Source: Silene conica (taxonomy: Eukaryota > Streptophyta > Magnoliopsida > Caryophyllales > Caryophyllaceae). Taken from it: a stretch of 64,000 nt of DNA. Of the stretch, positions 9,815-20,693 are shown piece after piece. The stretch's first letter is position 1, and the number at the start of each line of letters is the position of its first letter. The DNA lies in assembly GCA_029255685.2 (NCBI GenBank), contig CM055319.2, positions 17,511,247-17,575,246 of the forward strand. Direction: 5' to 3'. The notes under the pieces were generated by a model. That model was not told the DNA's origin. It saw only the letters and a list, made by a program, of their open reading frames with translations, and made no database searches. Made by a program: the position numbers and the translations under genes.

Positions 9815-10212
9815 TCAGGCTCTCTGAGCCGGTCGACCGACCGGCCGCCGGTCGACCGGCTGGGAGAGCATATGTGTGATTTTCGTAAGTTTTGGAAAAA
9901 TGGCCTTGGACTGCCAGCCGGCCGACCGGCTGCCTGCCGACCGGCTGGTGGTCATTGTGTAATGGGTATGTTCTGCGAAAATATAGATAGGATGGGAGCC
10001 CAGCCGGCAGACCGGCCGCCTGCCAGCCGGCTGGGAGTGCTTTGGGGTTTGGTTACGAGTTTGTAAAAGCTAAGGGAATGGAGTCCCAGCCGGCCGACCG
10101 GCTGCCTGCCGACCGGCTGGGAGTCCCTTGTGTTGTCTCGTTTTGGAAAAGAAAGAAGAAAGGCTGAGAGGTCACTAGCCGGCCGACCGGCTGCCTGCCG
10201 ACCGGCTGGGGA
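9815..10212 (+). repeat. Array of five GC-rich palindromic units in the Gypsy-1 3' LTR
   Basis: Copy of the array described at 2205-2604, with one base difference in unit 3 that makes the AGCCGGCTGG end perfect. Confidence 0.92.
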
Positions 10213-10503
10213 CCCCTGTAGGCTATTTTGAGGTTTTTGTAATTTAATCGTAACTTTCAAATGGTTAATCGGTTTTACTTGAAACTTGTTTTGTGTACCT
10301 TTGACATGTATTTGAGGTCCCCGGAGGATGGGCAACATTATATTGAGTTCGGGAATGGATAAGGACAGAGACCCCCCGGTCGGGCAACCGAAAGGGAAAC
10401 CGGCTCTCCCTCATCTTAGTTCTCGAGGTCAATTAAGTGTTGATTAGAAGTTAAAGGTAGAACTATAGAGTAGTTCATAGACTTGAATGATATTGTTTTG
10501 ATG

Positions 10504-11095
10504 CGTATTAAGTTATGCCTTAAGCTGGCCTCTGAACTTAATACGTGAGTTGTTTGTCGTGTATGGGAACATGCGTTGAGTTTTCGCCTCTGAGTTCCAT
10601 ACATGTCTGTTTGTCGTGTCTGGGACATGCGTTGAGTTTTCGCCTCTGAGTCCAGACATGTATGTGTGATCGCGTCAGGACATGCCTTAAGCTGGCCTCT
10701 GAGTCTGACGAGTAGAGCAACTGCACGACGGGGCGGTCAGGTTGTCATACCTTACCCGGAGTGCAGGTGTTTGGTGCTAGAACATGCGTTGAGTTTTCGC
10801 CTCTGAGTCTAGTATCTTGTAATGTGGTAGGGGAACATGCGTTGAGTTTTCGCCTCTGAGTTCCTTACTTGTGATAGTGAATTGAATGTTAGTCCATGCG
10901 TTGAGTTTTCGCCTCTGAGTCTAATGTTTAGTTTTAGCCGGTCCATGTGTTGAGTTTTCGCCTCTGAGTCCTTGCTTGATAATGTGAACTTGGTATTTAG
11001 GTTATGCGTTAAGATGTCGCCTCTGAACCTTTATACTTGCTGAATAATTTAGTACCTAGGTTATGCGTTAAGATGTCGCCTCTGAACCTTTGTAC
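10504..11095 (+). repeat. Array of ten constant-loop hairpins (Gypsy-1 3' LTR)
   Basis: Same ten hairpins as in the 5' LTR. Changes between the copies fall in loops (for example 10798 and 10947) or in a bulge of unit 3 (TGTCTGGGAC here). Confidence 0.9.
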
Positions 11096-11813
11096 TTGCT
11101 GTTTTATATCTGCTTGCCTTGATGATGGTACAGTGTCAGATATGCCTAGTATGTATCGTTGTTATATGGTTGTGGTTAAATCATCCAAGGCATTGGATGA
11201 CTCTTAGTTCGGTTTCATAAATGATTAGATTGAAAGACCCCCCGACTGGGTAACCAGTAGGGAAACCGGCTCTCCTTCTTATCTGTTTATGAAGTTAGTT
11301 GAGAGCCGTGCATGGTAATCGCATGATAGTAAGAGATCAGATGATGAGTTGTTTATGCTTCACATGTTGATATATGTTGGAGTATTCTGTATTGTTTTAT
11401 ATGTTACGTGTTGTCACAAAAGGTGGCTAGGAGAACTCTAGTCACTCCCCACTGATTGTGGCGTACATGTTTTCATGTATGTAGGTACATGCTGGTTGGA
11501 GATGGGTTCACGAGAGCTAGCGAGCGATGATCCGTTCATCATGATTTAGCTTACGTCGTTTAGCTGGACTCGTAGTTTGTTACTTTTGTTTTGGTGCCGG
11601 TAGGGATGTTCCATCCCCGGCTGATGTATTTACTTTATGTTTCAGTTTGATACTTAGTACCGTTACTTATCTATTTTGGTTTCAGTTTCAGTTTACGTTT
11701 TAGCGTAAGACTTCTCGCACGTTGCTTTATCTTCTAAAAAGTTTTAATTCCGCTGCATTTTTGGTACTTTTACGTGTTTATATTTCCGCTTTCGCGAGGG
11801 GTTTTACAGGCTC

Positions 11814-12135
11814 ACTAGTCTCCTTTCTTAAAATCACTTCTCCTCCCGTGGTTTATTGTGATAATATTGGTGCTACAAGCTTAAATGCAAACCCGGTGTT
11901 TCATTCCCGTATGAAGCATGTTGCTCTTGATTTTCATTTCATCAGTGAGAAGGTTCAAGCTGGCTCTCTTCGCGTTGTGCCCATTGCCAATGATGACCAA
12001 CTTGCTGCTTTGACAAAGCCCTTGCCCAGGTCGCGTTTCACGATGTTGCTCTTCAAGATTGGACTTTCCCAAAGGCCGTCCATCTTGCGGGGGGATATTG
12101 AGACTACTCAGAGTCCTAGAAGGACTCTACCTTAG
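11814..12135 (+). pseudogene. Copia-1 RNase H C-terminal part (broken)
   Basis: Resumption of Copia-1 pol after Gypsy-1. It shows the RNase H blocks VVYCDNIGAT, NPVFHSRMKHVALDFHF and ALTKPLPRSRF, typical of the Copia C-terminus, and ends at TAG 12133-12135. The frame that leaves the 5' piece at 1247 does not continue here: it meets TAA within about 15 bases of 11814, while the RNase H blocks lie in another frame, so a small indel near 11820-11830 has broken the gene in addition to the stop at 945. Confidence 0.9.
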
Positions 12136-12340
12136 CTTTCCTAATTCATGTATGTTGTTAGCTATAGTTTCCTATTACTGGTATAGTTTCCTATTACTAG
12201 TATAGTTTCCTATTACTAGTACTCTTCTATTGTTAGAATACTACTACGATATATAGCTACTCAATATACAATTATAATCATCATCAATACAATATCAAAC
12301 ATTAATCTTTACAGTATTAACTTTCAATTTTCTCTCAATA
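12096..12340 (+). repeat. Copia-1 3' LTR (about 245 bp)
   Basis: Starts right after a purine tract (GCGGGGGGA) and is bounded by a perfect inverted repeat, TATTGAG at 12096 and CTCAATA ending at 12340, instead of the usual TG...CA ends. It contains three tandem copies of a unit of about 21 bp, TATAGTTTCCTATTACTAG (12161-12221). The other LTR is outside the window, so the ends are inferred from this terminal repeat and the purine tract. Confidence 0.75.
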
Positions 12341-13289
12341 CATAAGTGAAAATAAATTCATGTGAGATCTTGTTTGGTTCGTCTTTATGAGTACAATAAA
12401 AATACCCAACTTTTATAATTTTTACAATTATTTTGTTAATGATATTCAACGTGTAAAACCCGCGTTGACAAATATGAAAAAGTAAAGTGGTAAAATGGAT
12501 TTAAACGAAGAAAGTATAATAGAATTATTAACTAATTACACTAACTAAAGGTAGTAGCGAGGAAACGCGAAGAAAATAGTAACAGAAAACGACAATGAAG
12601 AGATGTACGAAGCTCTGTGCAACCTATATATACAACACAATGTCTCATTTATAACGGACATATCTGTCGCAAATTTATGACGGGTCAAGTAATAGTCTCG
12701 CGGGGGAGATAAGACAAAAGTAGAGCACCTAGATAGTAGTAAATTGTTTAGTCTTATCTACCAACATGAGTGATATTTGACCTAGCGTAAACTTGTGACA
12801 AATATATCCGTCATAAGAGAGACTCGTTGGTTGTACAATGTTTAATCGTTTAGCTCATTATGACTAGAAAATGTCGAATGTCCATTGTCCAATCGTTAAG
12901 AGAAGAATTGTCAAGTTTACTATTAAACATGTTTTGTAAACATTTTGTTCATTTCCTTAGAATTATTCATCTTACTATGCAAACATATTTTGCATAGATT
13001 TTGATGATGATAAGTCCCTACTCTTTATATCCCCTCATAACTAATGAAAAATGTTAGATGTTGTATGACAAGTGTACAAGGACGGAAGTCGGTTGCAGCG
13101 GTGTACATAGTCTTGGATGAGTCTTTAGTAAAGTGTAAGAGTAAAACGGTGCTTATTCGTTTTGGTCAAATACATCACGACTTATTTTATTTAACAAAGG
13201 GTGTCAAAATTCAAAATTATATTTTTTTCACAACTATTTTGATAAAAATAATTCTAGTTGAAAATTTCCCTCTTTTGTGCTAAATAGTA
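12341..13289. other. AT-rich intergenic stretch, nothing recognised
   Basis: About 950 bp of AT-rich sequence right of Copia-1. The one open frame (13044-13283, 79 codons) has no recognisable domain and is probably chance. Confidence 0.6.
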
Positions 13290-13543
13290 CTTCCTGCTAT
13301 TCCAAATAACTGTCAGAAAAATTAACGAAGTTAAATAATGAAAAATATTGTATGGGGTAAGGTATTATTGATTATTATTGAGGGTAAAGCGATTAAAATA
13401 AGTAGTGTCGTGGGATAAGGTGGGTATTGTTCTGGGTTGAAGTGATTAAAATAAGTATAAAAATTTACCAAAAATGGACAATGAGACATTATTGTGAATA
13501 AAGGTAAATATACAATGGGACATTTATTGAGAATAGAAGGGAG
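13290..13543. mobile_element. Stowaway-like MITE (about 254 bp)
   Basis: Terminal inverted repeats CTTCCTGCTATTCC (left) and GAATAGAAGGGAG (right), flanked by TA on both sides (13288-13289 and 13544-13545). Size, TA target duplication and CTCCCT-like termini fit the Tc1/mariner-derived Stowaway group. No coding capacity. Confidence 0.75.
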
Positions 13544-13550
13544 TATTTTT

Positions 13551-14834
13551 AGAGCAACCACAAGTGAGTTCAGTGGAGTGATTCATAACAAATGAACGAA
13601 CTAACATCATTGTTGAGTACCGCTTGATGTCTTTCGTTCGTAGATGAATATTTGTGCGAAATAACTTGGTTCATCATTGTACATGGACCCATTTTTGAGA
13701 TTTTATGTGTAAAAATTAAACTTTAGTAGTGCGTGGATTGTAGGTGGGACCCATTTATAAACTTGGATGAATTTCTACTACTGTTAACACTAGTTTTAAT
13801 CTCGTGCAAATAATGCACGGATGACTTTTAAATCAATGCAAAAAAATATTGGTGATTATGGTTATCTTTCTATAAAAATATTATTGAGTACGAATTTTCC
13901 AGTAATTATTGTTGTGTTGAGTAATTTCTTTATTTGAGAAAAATTTGTTTAAAACGATTTCGGCATGCATTTGAGATTTTTTAAAAGATGATTTGAATGA
14001 CATAAAATAACTTGATAATAATTGACTCAAAAATAACTCAAACCCGAAATAACCCGCTTTAATCAAATAAACCGACTTGATTGTCCATTTTTTACCAAGT
14101 CTAGGGAGGAGGTTCAACAATTTTGTTTTTACGTTACTATTTTGCCTAAAATAAGTAGTAAAAGTTATGATACTATCAATCTCTACTTGCCCGTACCCCA
14201 ATGTTAATCGTAGTTATCACATTATCGATAACTCATCCATTTTTTTCATATAATCAAACTCACTCAACCATTTCTTTTCATATTATCAATAACGCATCCG
14301 TGTATAGGAATTATTTTTGTACCTTGAAGACTGAAAGCAATCGAATTTTTTTTATAATAAATAATGTACTCCAGTAATATTTTGTAATGTCTAGGTTGTA
14401 ATTTTTTTTATATTATATTGTTAATATCATAGAAAACATTTTAACTTTTTTAGTGAAGATTTTTTTTTATTATAGTTAATTGGTATTTTTAATTATTTAA
14501 TTTGTAATTTTTGAATGTTTATATTATATTGTATTAGTAATAATAACAAATGTATAATGTATGATGTTACATAGTTTGTATTATTAAATTTGGAATCATA
14601 ATTTAAGTAGTTATAAAATACAAAAAAAAAATTTAAATTGAGTGTAAAACATTGGGGGCCCCACAAAAAAAGTTATTTTTTTAACTTTAAATGAAGAACC
14701 AATAGAAGGCCTTTATTTTCTACTCCTTTATAGTAAAGGGATTGATTCTATAAGGCTGAGTTTGTACTCTAATGATGTGGCGAGATGTGTCGGCAAATCA
14801 ACTTAATATAGACAAGGGCCATTGTGGTTGCTCT
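13551..14834. mobile_element. MITE with 13 bp TIRs, split by a Helitron
   Basis: AGAGCAACCACAA at 13551-13563 and its exact reverse complement at 14822-14834, flanked by TTT on both sides. Without the nested Helitron (13790-14741) the element is about 332 bp. The TIR and 3 bp duplication suggest a PIF/Harbinger (Tourist-like) origin, which is not certain. Confidence 0.7.
13790..14741 (-). mobile_element. Small non-autonomous Helitron nested in a MITE
   Basis: On the minus strand the 3' end is a CGTGCA...TGCACG hairpin followed by CTAG (complement of 13790-13793), inserted next to T. The 5' end is TC at 14741-14740, preceded by A. A-to-T insertion without target duplication is the Helitron signature. 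No Rep/helicase coding is present. The 5' boundary is less certain than the 3' one. Confidence 0.65.
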
Positions 14835-15083
14835 TTTGGTGAAAAAATTGTGTTTGATAGTCAAGTTACATTACTTATAAATGTTGGTAAATTAAGTGTA
14901 ATTACCGGTTCATTTTGGCGTATTTAAGTTTGGTCTTAGATGGGTGATTTCTAAATAATATAATGTGAGTTTGGGAAGTACGGAGTGTACGCTAACATAA
15001 TTATTATGAAAATACGGTATAGTTTTTCATTCGAATAACTATGACGGGGTTGAATCTGGTTGAATTAATGAAGAGTTGCAACT

Positions 15084-17037
15084 TGATACCCGTCGTTGTG
15101 GGTGTCAAAGATAAAATTTATAAACCAAACTAAAACTATAGATAGTGATAGTAAGGGTCGAACCACTGAGAGACAAGGTTAATTCTGTTTGCTAATTTTT
15201 AATCTATAAAATAATAATAAAAAGAGGGTTTGATTGATTGTTGCTAGGTCTAAAACAAGAATAAAATAAAACAAGTAAATAAAGAGGAGAATAAAAATAT
15301 AATAAAAGAGATGCTAGGATGTTCGGGTAATAAACAGCTAAGATACTATAAATCCTAAGTCAACATGTACTGCAGTCGCATAAGAGTGATTCCTAAATTC
15401 TAGGTCACAAACCTTTCAGTCTTAAGTAACCTATCCGTCTTAAGATGTAAACCAATGCCCTTCCCAAATCTCTCAATCTTGGGTAGGTCAATACTAACAT
15501 CCTACAAGTCTCCTTTTGGTCTCATTGTAGGTTATTATAGTCTGCAAATTAAAGCGAAACGGAATTCGAACACGAGTCGGTCGGTCGACCTATAATGGTG
15601 GTCGGTCGACCTCCTGCCTGCGACAAGTCAATTCGGGAATTATACTACCTATGCATATTTACTCCCTACATCCTAACATATGAAATTTAGCTACTCATAG
15701 TTACTGGAACAATAATAAAAATAGGAATAAACATGAAAGTTATAAAGAACATAAATCTAAACATGCAATAATAATAAAGGAAATTAAAATAAGATGAAAA
15801 GGAGATTAGGAACTTCGGTTCCCCATGGTTAAAACAAGTCAATGAAAGGTAAAATAATCAAATAACACAATCCCAAGGAACAAAGAATAAACCTTTAGGT
15901 CAATATTCTACCCAATCCTTACGGTCTTAGGGTTCCTAGAAAAGCACTAAACTTTCGTTCGAGGGCAATCCCAAAGTTGTTGTTAAACTAATCCTAACAA
16001 TCTTTCAATCTGAAAGAATTAGTTTACCAACAACAATGGGGGATTGGTAATTTAATCATAAAACTATCAAAATCAAGTATTTACCATGGTTCCCCTAATT
16101 CCTAATCACAAGAATTAGCTATGCATACTTTTAATTATGGAACTAACAATAACTAAGAACATTAAAGGAATTAACATAATTAAAGATGATAATAAAGAGG
16201 AAACATGAATTGAGAAACAACAATAAGATGAACAACAAGATTAATTAAAAAGGAAAGATTGAATTGTAGCAAACTTACAACTTAATTGGAAAATCTAAGA
16301 ACAAAGATGAAAGCTTGAATAAAATCTATGATAGAAAACTAGATTAAGAACTTGATCGATATCTGAATTATGGACTGAATTAGCTTAAATAGGCGGAATT
16401 AAAGAGTTTCCTAATGACCTAAACACTTGTATGGGCTTTTCGGAAACTTCTGGGTCGGTGCTGTGGTCAGTCGACCAATATTTTCGGTCGGTCGACCGCT
16501 TTACGGATTTTATGCAATTCTTGGGCTTCAGGCAAATTCTGGGCTTTTCCAATAGGTATCTGGTCGATCGACCTACTTTGTTGGTCGGTCGACCAACTGT
16601 CGGGACTGCAGCGCGCATCGTTCTTAAAACAGCTGCCATTTCTTCGTTACTTATCGAAATCAAGCGATTCTCGCGGCGTTGGAAAGCTAAGAGGATAAGC
16701 TTTCACCTCCAACTGGAATCACTCCATTATCAGCTCTAGAACTCGAGATATAGCCATTTGAAACAGGCTGCAACATCGAAGATCGATTCTTTGCTTGTAA
16801 AAGTTATCTTTAGGCCTTGAAATGTGCGCTAAGCTTCGTTCCTTCTTATCCTTAGTCATAAAAAGTCCCGAGGGCATAAATTTGGTATAAAATCGTCCCT
16901 TTTCCGCATAAATCTGTAAAAGAGCATAAAAATACGAAAATAGACAAATGTTGGGAAATAAAGGCTAAAACATAGTAAATGAGCGCTAAAATGCGTGTAA
17001 AAATAGATGTAAAACATCATAAAATAGGCACGCATCA
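15084..17037 (-). repeat. TR-GAG 3' LTR (left copy)
   Basis: 1954 bp. On the element strand it begins TGATGCGTGCC and ends GGGTATCA. It contains three dyads of GGTCGGTCGACC type, at 15579-15611, 16465-16497 and 16562-16594. The gag-proximal flank (17038-17060, minus) is purine-rich (TTTGGTTTGGGGAATT), the likely polypurine tract. Confidence 0.95.
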
Positions 17038-19048
17038 AATTCCCCAAACCAAACCTTGCTTGCTCTCAAGCAAGAAATAGACTCGATCTTAACTAATGGA
17101 ACGATTTCAATCTCAGAGCGAAATTTACATGTAAGCCTAAACCAATGCCAAGTACAAAAATGAGAAAGCATTTAAATCATGCAAACGAGTTATGGTGCTG
17201 TCAGACTTGCAAAAATAAAGACTATAGAGACTTTATACCATGGACTCTCGCGGTACGCTCGAGACACTCATGAAGCAAAGGGTGAGTATATGTAAAAGAT
17301 AGGAAGAAGTAATTTTGTAGAGACACTCACCTAACTGCGACCCATGGAAACATGCCTGCAATCTAACATGAACAAGAATTCCACAACTATGTATAACAAA
17401 CTCATTGAGTGACCCAGATACATGCAATTGAGGTAATGAAAGATATGTGAGGTAAAAGGTAAAAAAATGGTTAAGATGTTTTTGGGTATGTGGGGTTAGT
17501 AGCCAAGCTAGTAAAACCATTTCCCAACAACATATTTCACAACTTTTGATATTAAGAAGGTGCTCTTTTGTAGCACAACTCTCACATTAAACATAAGAAA
17601 GGACTCCCAAATATTTTGAATGAGGTACGGGAGTGATAACACATAAAAGAAAGGAATTTGGAACAATTTTTTTTCTGATGCTGTCAGTTGGTCGACCGAC
17701 CTATGAAGGTGGTCGGTCGACTGACTTTGTACGTTTTTGACTTTTTTCGTTTTTTTTCTTTTCTTTCTTTCTTTTTTCTGAATTTTTCTGTTCTTTTTCT
17801 TTTCTTGCTTTCTTTCTTTCTTTTCTCTTTTTGCTCATGATAGCATACAAACCAAGATGCCTCAAAAAATAAACCAAAGACCACAAATACTAGCTTGGAA
17901 GGGTAGGCTAAGTATGGGATGTAGTTTTGGGGGAATAAAAAGGCAATTTTGGCTATGTGAAGCTTATGGGTAAATAAGAGAGAGGGGATCCCAAACGCAC
18001 GTATCAAGACTCACAAAACGAGAAAGTAAAACAAGTATATAGCAATTCAAGTTCATGTTTATGCATATTGATGTAACATGTTCCAAGGGGAGCACTACTC
18101 ACATCCTAGACGACTGGTTTAAGAATGAAACCAGGAATAAGGCTCTAAAACTCAGAATGTATAGTAGGTTGCCAAGGTATAAGTCAAGTCTCAAGATATG
18201 CAAGTTGACAAAAACTCGTAGATATGCGAAAGACTCTCATACTAAAACAAGTTGACAAGGCAAGGTAAAGGCATAAACATGTAAGATAGCTAAATCATCC
18301 TTGAAATACTTTCGTTCCGACTCGACCTATATGCTAAAATAAACGTGCATTTTTTTTGAATTTTTTTGAATTTTTGAAATTTTTTTTTTTCTTTTTTGTT
18401 AGGTAAGGTAAATAAAGAAAAACAATGCAATATGGAAACATAATAAACGTGTGACGGAATGCAATGCATGTGACACGAAACCATTCCCCAAACCAACCCG
18501 CACAATGTCCCCATTGTGCATTAGCCTAAGTAAAGGTTTCAGAAAATTAAAGAAAAGATACGAAAAAAAATAAAAACTAAGGAAAAACAGGAAAGAACTC
18601 ACTGGGTTATGAAGCGCATGAGAAAAACCTCCCCAAACCAGCGTAAGCTGGGAGGTTTTGGTGGCCAGCAGTGCCACTCAAGTACCCAAGATGACTTACA
18701 CGATCCCTGAAAAAGAAACGAGAAAACCGTAACAGCTGGGCGGTCGACCGACCGATGTAATAGGTCGACCGACCTTCCTGTATATTAAGAAATTCCAAAT
18801 TTTGCAGAGCTCAGGTCGGTCGACTGGTAATGCTGGTCGGCCGACCCCTCTGCTGTACAGTTGTCGTCGGTTCTCCGTGGAAACCTGAAAAAGCAATAAA
18901 TATGCGCCCAACAAATGCGCAAGATCCCAGAACCAAGCCTAAAATGTCTCAAACGAAGCAACAAAAGTAAAAATAGTCTAAGTCTAAAAACAAGAAAATA
19001 AATAGTCCAACAAAAAACTGAAATAAAATACTAAACAAGAACTACGAC
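17038..19048 (-). other. TR-GAG non-coding internal region downstream of gag
   Basis: About 2 kb between gag and the 3' LTR with no recognisable pol domain. It contains T-rich tracts (17725-17830, 18345-18395) and three dyads at 17690-17722, 18742-18774 and 18814-18846. The reading frames here are short and low-complexity. Confidence 0.8.
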
Positions 19049-20539
19049 TCAGCAGCAAGATACCCCAAAGTAAGGCACTTGGCTAAAATAGGTCCTTTCA
19101 GCAGTACTGACCGCTACTCTGGGCTTCCAGACAACAGGCCTAGCCGGAGGAAGGGTATCTGGTGTCGCATAAGCTATGACACGCTTCTTTACTTTGCCCG
19201 GCCGGTCTTCTTCAGCAACTTGCTCCAATTTCGTCTCCCCAGTATCTCCAGGATCTCCTATGCCCTCTTTACCATGACCTGCAACAACAGAAATAATAGG
19301 ATGGTCCTCCAATTTCCTCTTACGCTCAAGGCCCTTGACGATCTCCAATATTTTTCCGAACTGAAGCTCCAACTTTACTTTCTCTAAATAATCCGGATAC
19401 GGGACTGCAATGCTTGTCGCAGAATCAGCAATCTTTGGCTCTTTTAACTTCAGAATCTCCGTCGAGTTAGTGATGTGAGGAGAGTTAGGTAGCTCAGGAG
19501 GCGAATCCACAATAGGAACACTGGTGAGGTCTTGAATGAGGGAAGGATCCAGCGATTCGGGAATAGAAACTGCATTCTGCTCAGGAACAGTGGTCGGTCG
19601 ACCGGGTACAGCGGTCGGTCGACCAGACTCTATATCATCGAAAATTTCCTGTTCTGCAGAGACTGATCTCACGTCAGGTGTCGAGGTCGGTCGACCAGAT
19701 GTTGTGGTCGGTCGACCTTCTGACCTGTGCACGGGATCAATTTCTTCGTCCTGAACTACGGCAGCATCATCCATTGGGGTTGGTCCCTCATAGGCTTTCT
19801 CAAGTTCTTCGGAACGAGCGTTATTGGATGTTTCAAGTGCGGAAACATGACTTATTTCAATATTTGTTTTCAGTGAATCCCCACATGAATTTCCATTATC
19901 AGCTCTATGAATCGCCAACTCCTCAATAGTAACCCAACCCTTGTTAGCAGCTACATTATAAAATCTACCAATTGTAGTTGAATCAAGGATGGCTCTGTAG
20001 TCATCATACAAAGAGCTATAGAATCGGTGGCAAAGGTACCACTTCTCAAAGCCGTGGTGAGGAACGGATCGAACCAACTTCTTAAAACGGGCCCATGCTT
20101 CAGGGAATTCCTCATCAGATCCTTGCCGGAACATATGAATTTGATCTCTCATAGCTTCGGTTTTTGCCGGCGAAAAGTACTGTTTGCAAAAAGCCAATGC
20201 CAGAGATGTCCAATCTGTAATTTTGGCCTCTACCCTATCAAGGTAGCGGATCCAATCACGCGCAGAATCTTTCAAGGAGAAAAGAAACAATGTCTCCTTA
20301 ACATTATCTAGCGCCACTCCAGCCGGTACGGGTATGGAACAACAATAATCTGTAAATAGCTCCAAATGCTTTAGAGGATCTTCATCCGGTAGACCTGCAA
20401 ACTGTTTTTGCTCCACCAATTTGATATGGGAAACTTGAATTTCATAGGGGAGAGTAAATCTCTGGGGAAGGTGGTGTGCTGCTGGCTGAAGATTATCAGA
20501 AATAGTAGACATGATCGCAATAGCACTGAGAGTACTCAA
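19049..20539 (-). CDS. gag: TR-GAG Gag-like protein
   Basis: 496-codon open frame on the minus strand, the only coding region of its element. The N-terminal half (residues about 45-200) reads as a retrotransposon Gag core: a KHLELFTDYC block, LFLFSLKDSARDWI, a YFSPAKTEAMRDQI block and FPEAWARFKKLVRSVPHHG, typical of Athila/Tat Gag. The C-terminal half is acidic and low-complexity, with no zinc knuckle visible. Two stretches there contain GRPTTTSGRPT and GRPTAVPGRPT, heptad-spaced repeats produced because two DNA dyads (12 bp + 9 bp = 21 bp = 7 codons) fall in frame. Capsid-type function in trans with an autonomous partner is inferred. The frame is free of stops, which suggests recent function or a young insertion. 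Confidence 0.88.
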   Translation of the reverse strand: MSTLSAIAIMSTISDNLQPAAHHLPQRFTLPYEIQVSHIKLVEQKQFAGLPDEDPLKHLELFTDYCCSIPVPAGVALDNVKETLFLFSLKDSARDWIRYLDRVEAKITDWTSLALAFCKQYFSPAKTEAMRDQIHMFRQGSDEEFPEAWARFKKLVRSVPHHGFEKWYLCHRFYSSLYDDYRAILDSTTIGRFYNVAANKGWVTIEELAIHRADNGNSCGDSLKTNIEISHVSALETSNNARSEELEKAYEGPTPMDDAAVVQDEEIDPVHRSEGRPTTTSGRPTSTPDVRSVSAEQEIFDDIESGRPTAVPGRPTTVPEQNAVSIPESLDPSLIQDLTSVPIVDSPPELPNSPHITNSTEILKLKEPKIADSATSIAVPYPDYLEKVKLELQFGKILEIVKGLERKRKLEDHPIISVVAGHGKEGIGDPGDTGETKLEQVAEEDRPGKVKKRVIAYATPDTLPPARPVVWKPRVAVSTAERTYFSQVPYFGVSCC

Positions 20540-20670
20540 GTCTTCCTCTCAAAAACCTGTCTTCTGAAACAAAACTAGAAGAGAAGGTAAGAAACGGTCT
20601 TAAGGAACCTAAGTTCCTTAAGACAAGAAAAAAAATAAACTAAAAATTTAACAAACAAAATTATACCGTC

Positions 20671-20688
20671 TCCCCGGCAACGGCGCCA
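20671..20688 (-). other. TR-GAG primer binding site (tRNA-Asp)
   Basis: On the element strand TGGCGCCGTTGCCGGGGA, complementary to the 3' end of plant tRNA-Asp (GUC), 5 nt after the 5' LTR. This primer is characteristic of Athila and some Tat elements. Confidence 0.92.
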
Positions 20689-20693
20689 AAATT

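Larger units (their letters stand above)
1248..11808 (+). mobile_element. Gypsy-1: full-length Tekay/Del-type chromovirus nested in Copia-1
   Basis: A complete Ty3/Gypsy retrotransposon of 10561 bp with long LTRs (1248-4197 and 8860-11808), TG...CA ends, and a perfect 5 bp target duplication GGCTC on both sides. An initiator-Met primer site (TGGTATCAGAGC) lies 2 nt after the 5' LTR. A single gag-pro-pol frame of about 1476 codons is interrupted by one TAG (5717-5719), and a purine-rich tract precedes the 3' LTR. The C-terminal chromodomain-like region and domain order mark it as a chromovirus; Tekay/Del is the best lineage match by eye. The LTRs differ at only about ten positions, so the insertion is recent. 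Confidence 0.96.
8860..11808 (+). repeat. Gypsy-1 3' LTR (2949 bp)
   Basis: About ten differences from the 5' copy, for example a 1 bp indel near 2279/9890, G/A at 3185/10798 and C/T in the unit 8 loop (10947). It carries the same ordered modules: palindromic units about 9815-10212, ten hairpins 10504-11095, GNRA hairpins on both sides, and a terminal TTTTACA. Confidence 0.96.
1..12340 (+). mobile_element. Copia-1: 3' part of a decayed Copia LTR retrotransposon, split by Gypsy-1
   Basis: The window opens inside the pol gene of a Copia element. Its reverse transcriptase and RNase H run to 1247, the Tekay element Gypsy-1 interrupts it from 1248 to 11808, and the RNase H tail resumes after the duplicated target GGCTC (1243-1247 and 11809-11813). 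A purine tract (12088-12095) and a 245 bp 3' LTR follow. The 5' LTR, gag, protease and integrase lie outside the window. RT motifs resemble the Ale/Retrofit lineage (inference). The copy is dead: in-frame stop at 945-947, a frameshift near 11820-11830, and the insertion itself. Confidence 0.93.

Noticed and set aside
13044..13283. 79-codon open frame as a small gene
   Set aside because: AT-rich surroundings, no recognisable motif, no supporting context.
18340..18400. Functional significance of T-rich tracts in TR-GAG
   Set aside because: Simple low-complexity sequence with no structure beyond base composition.
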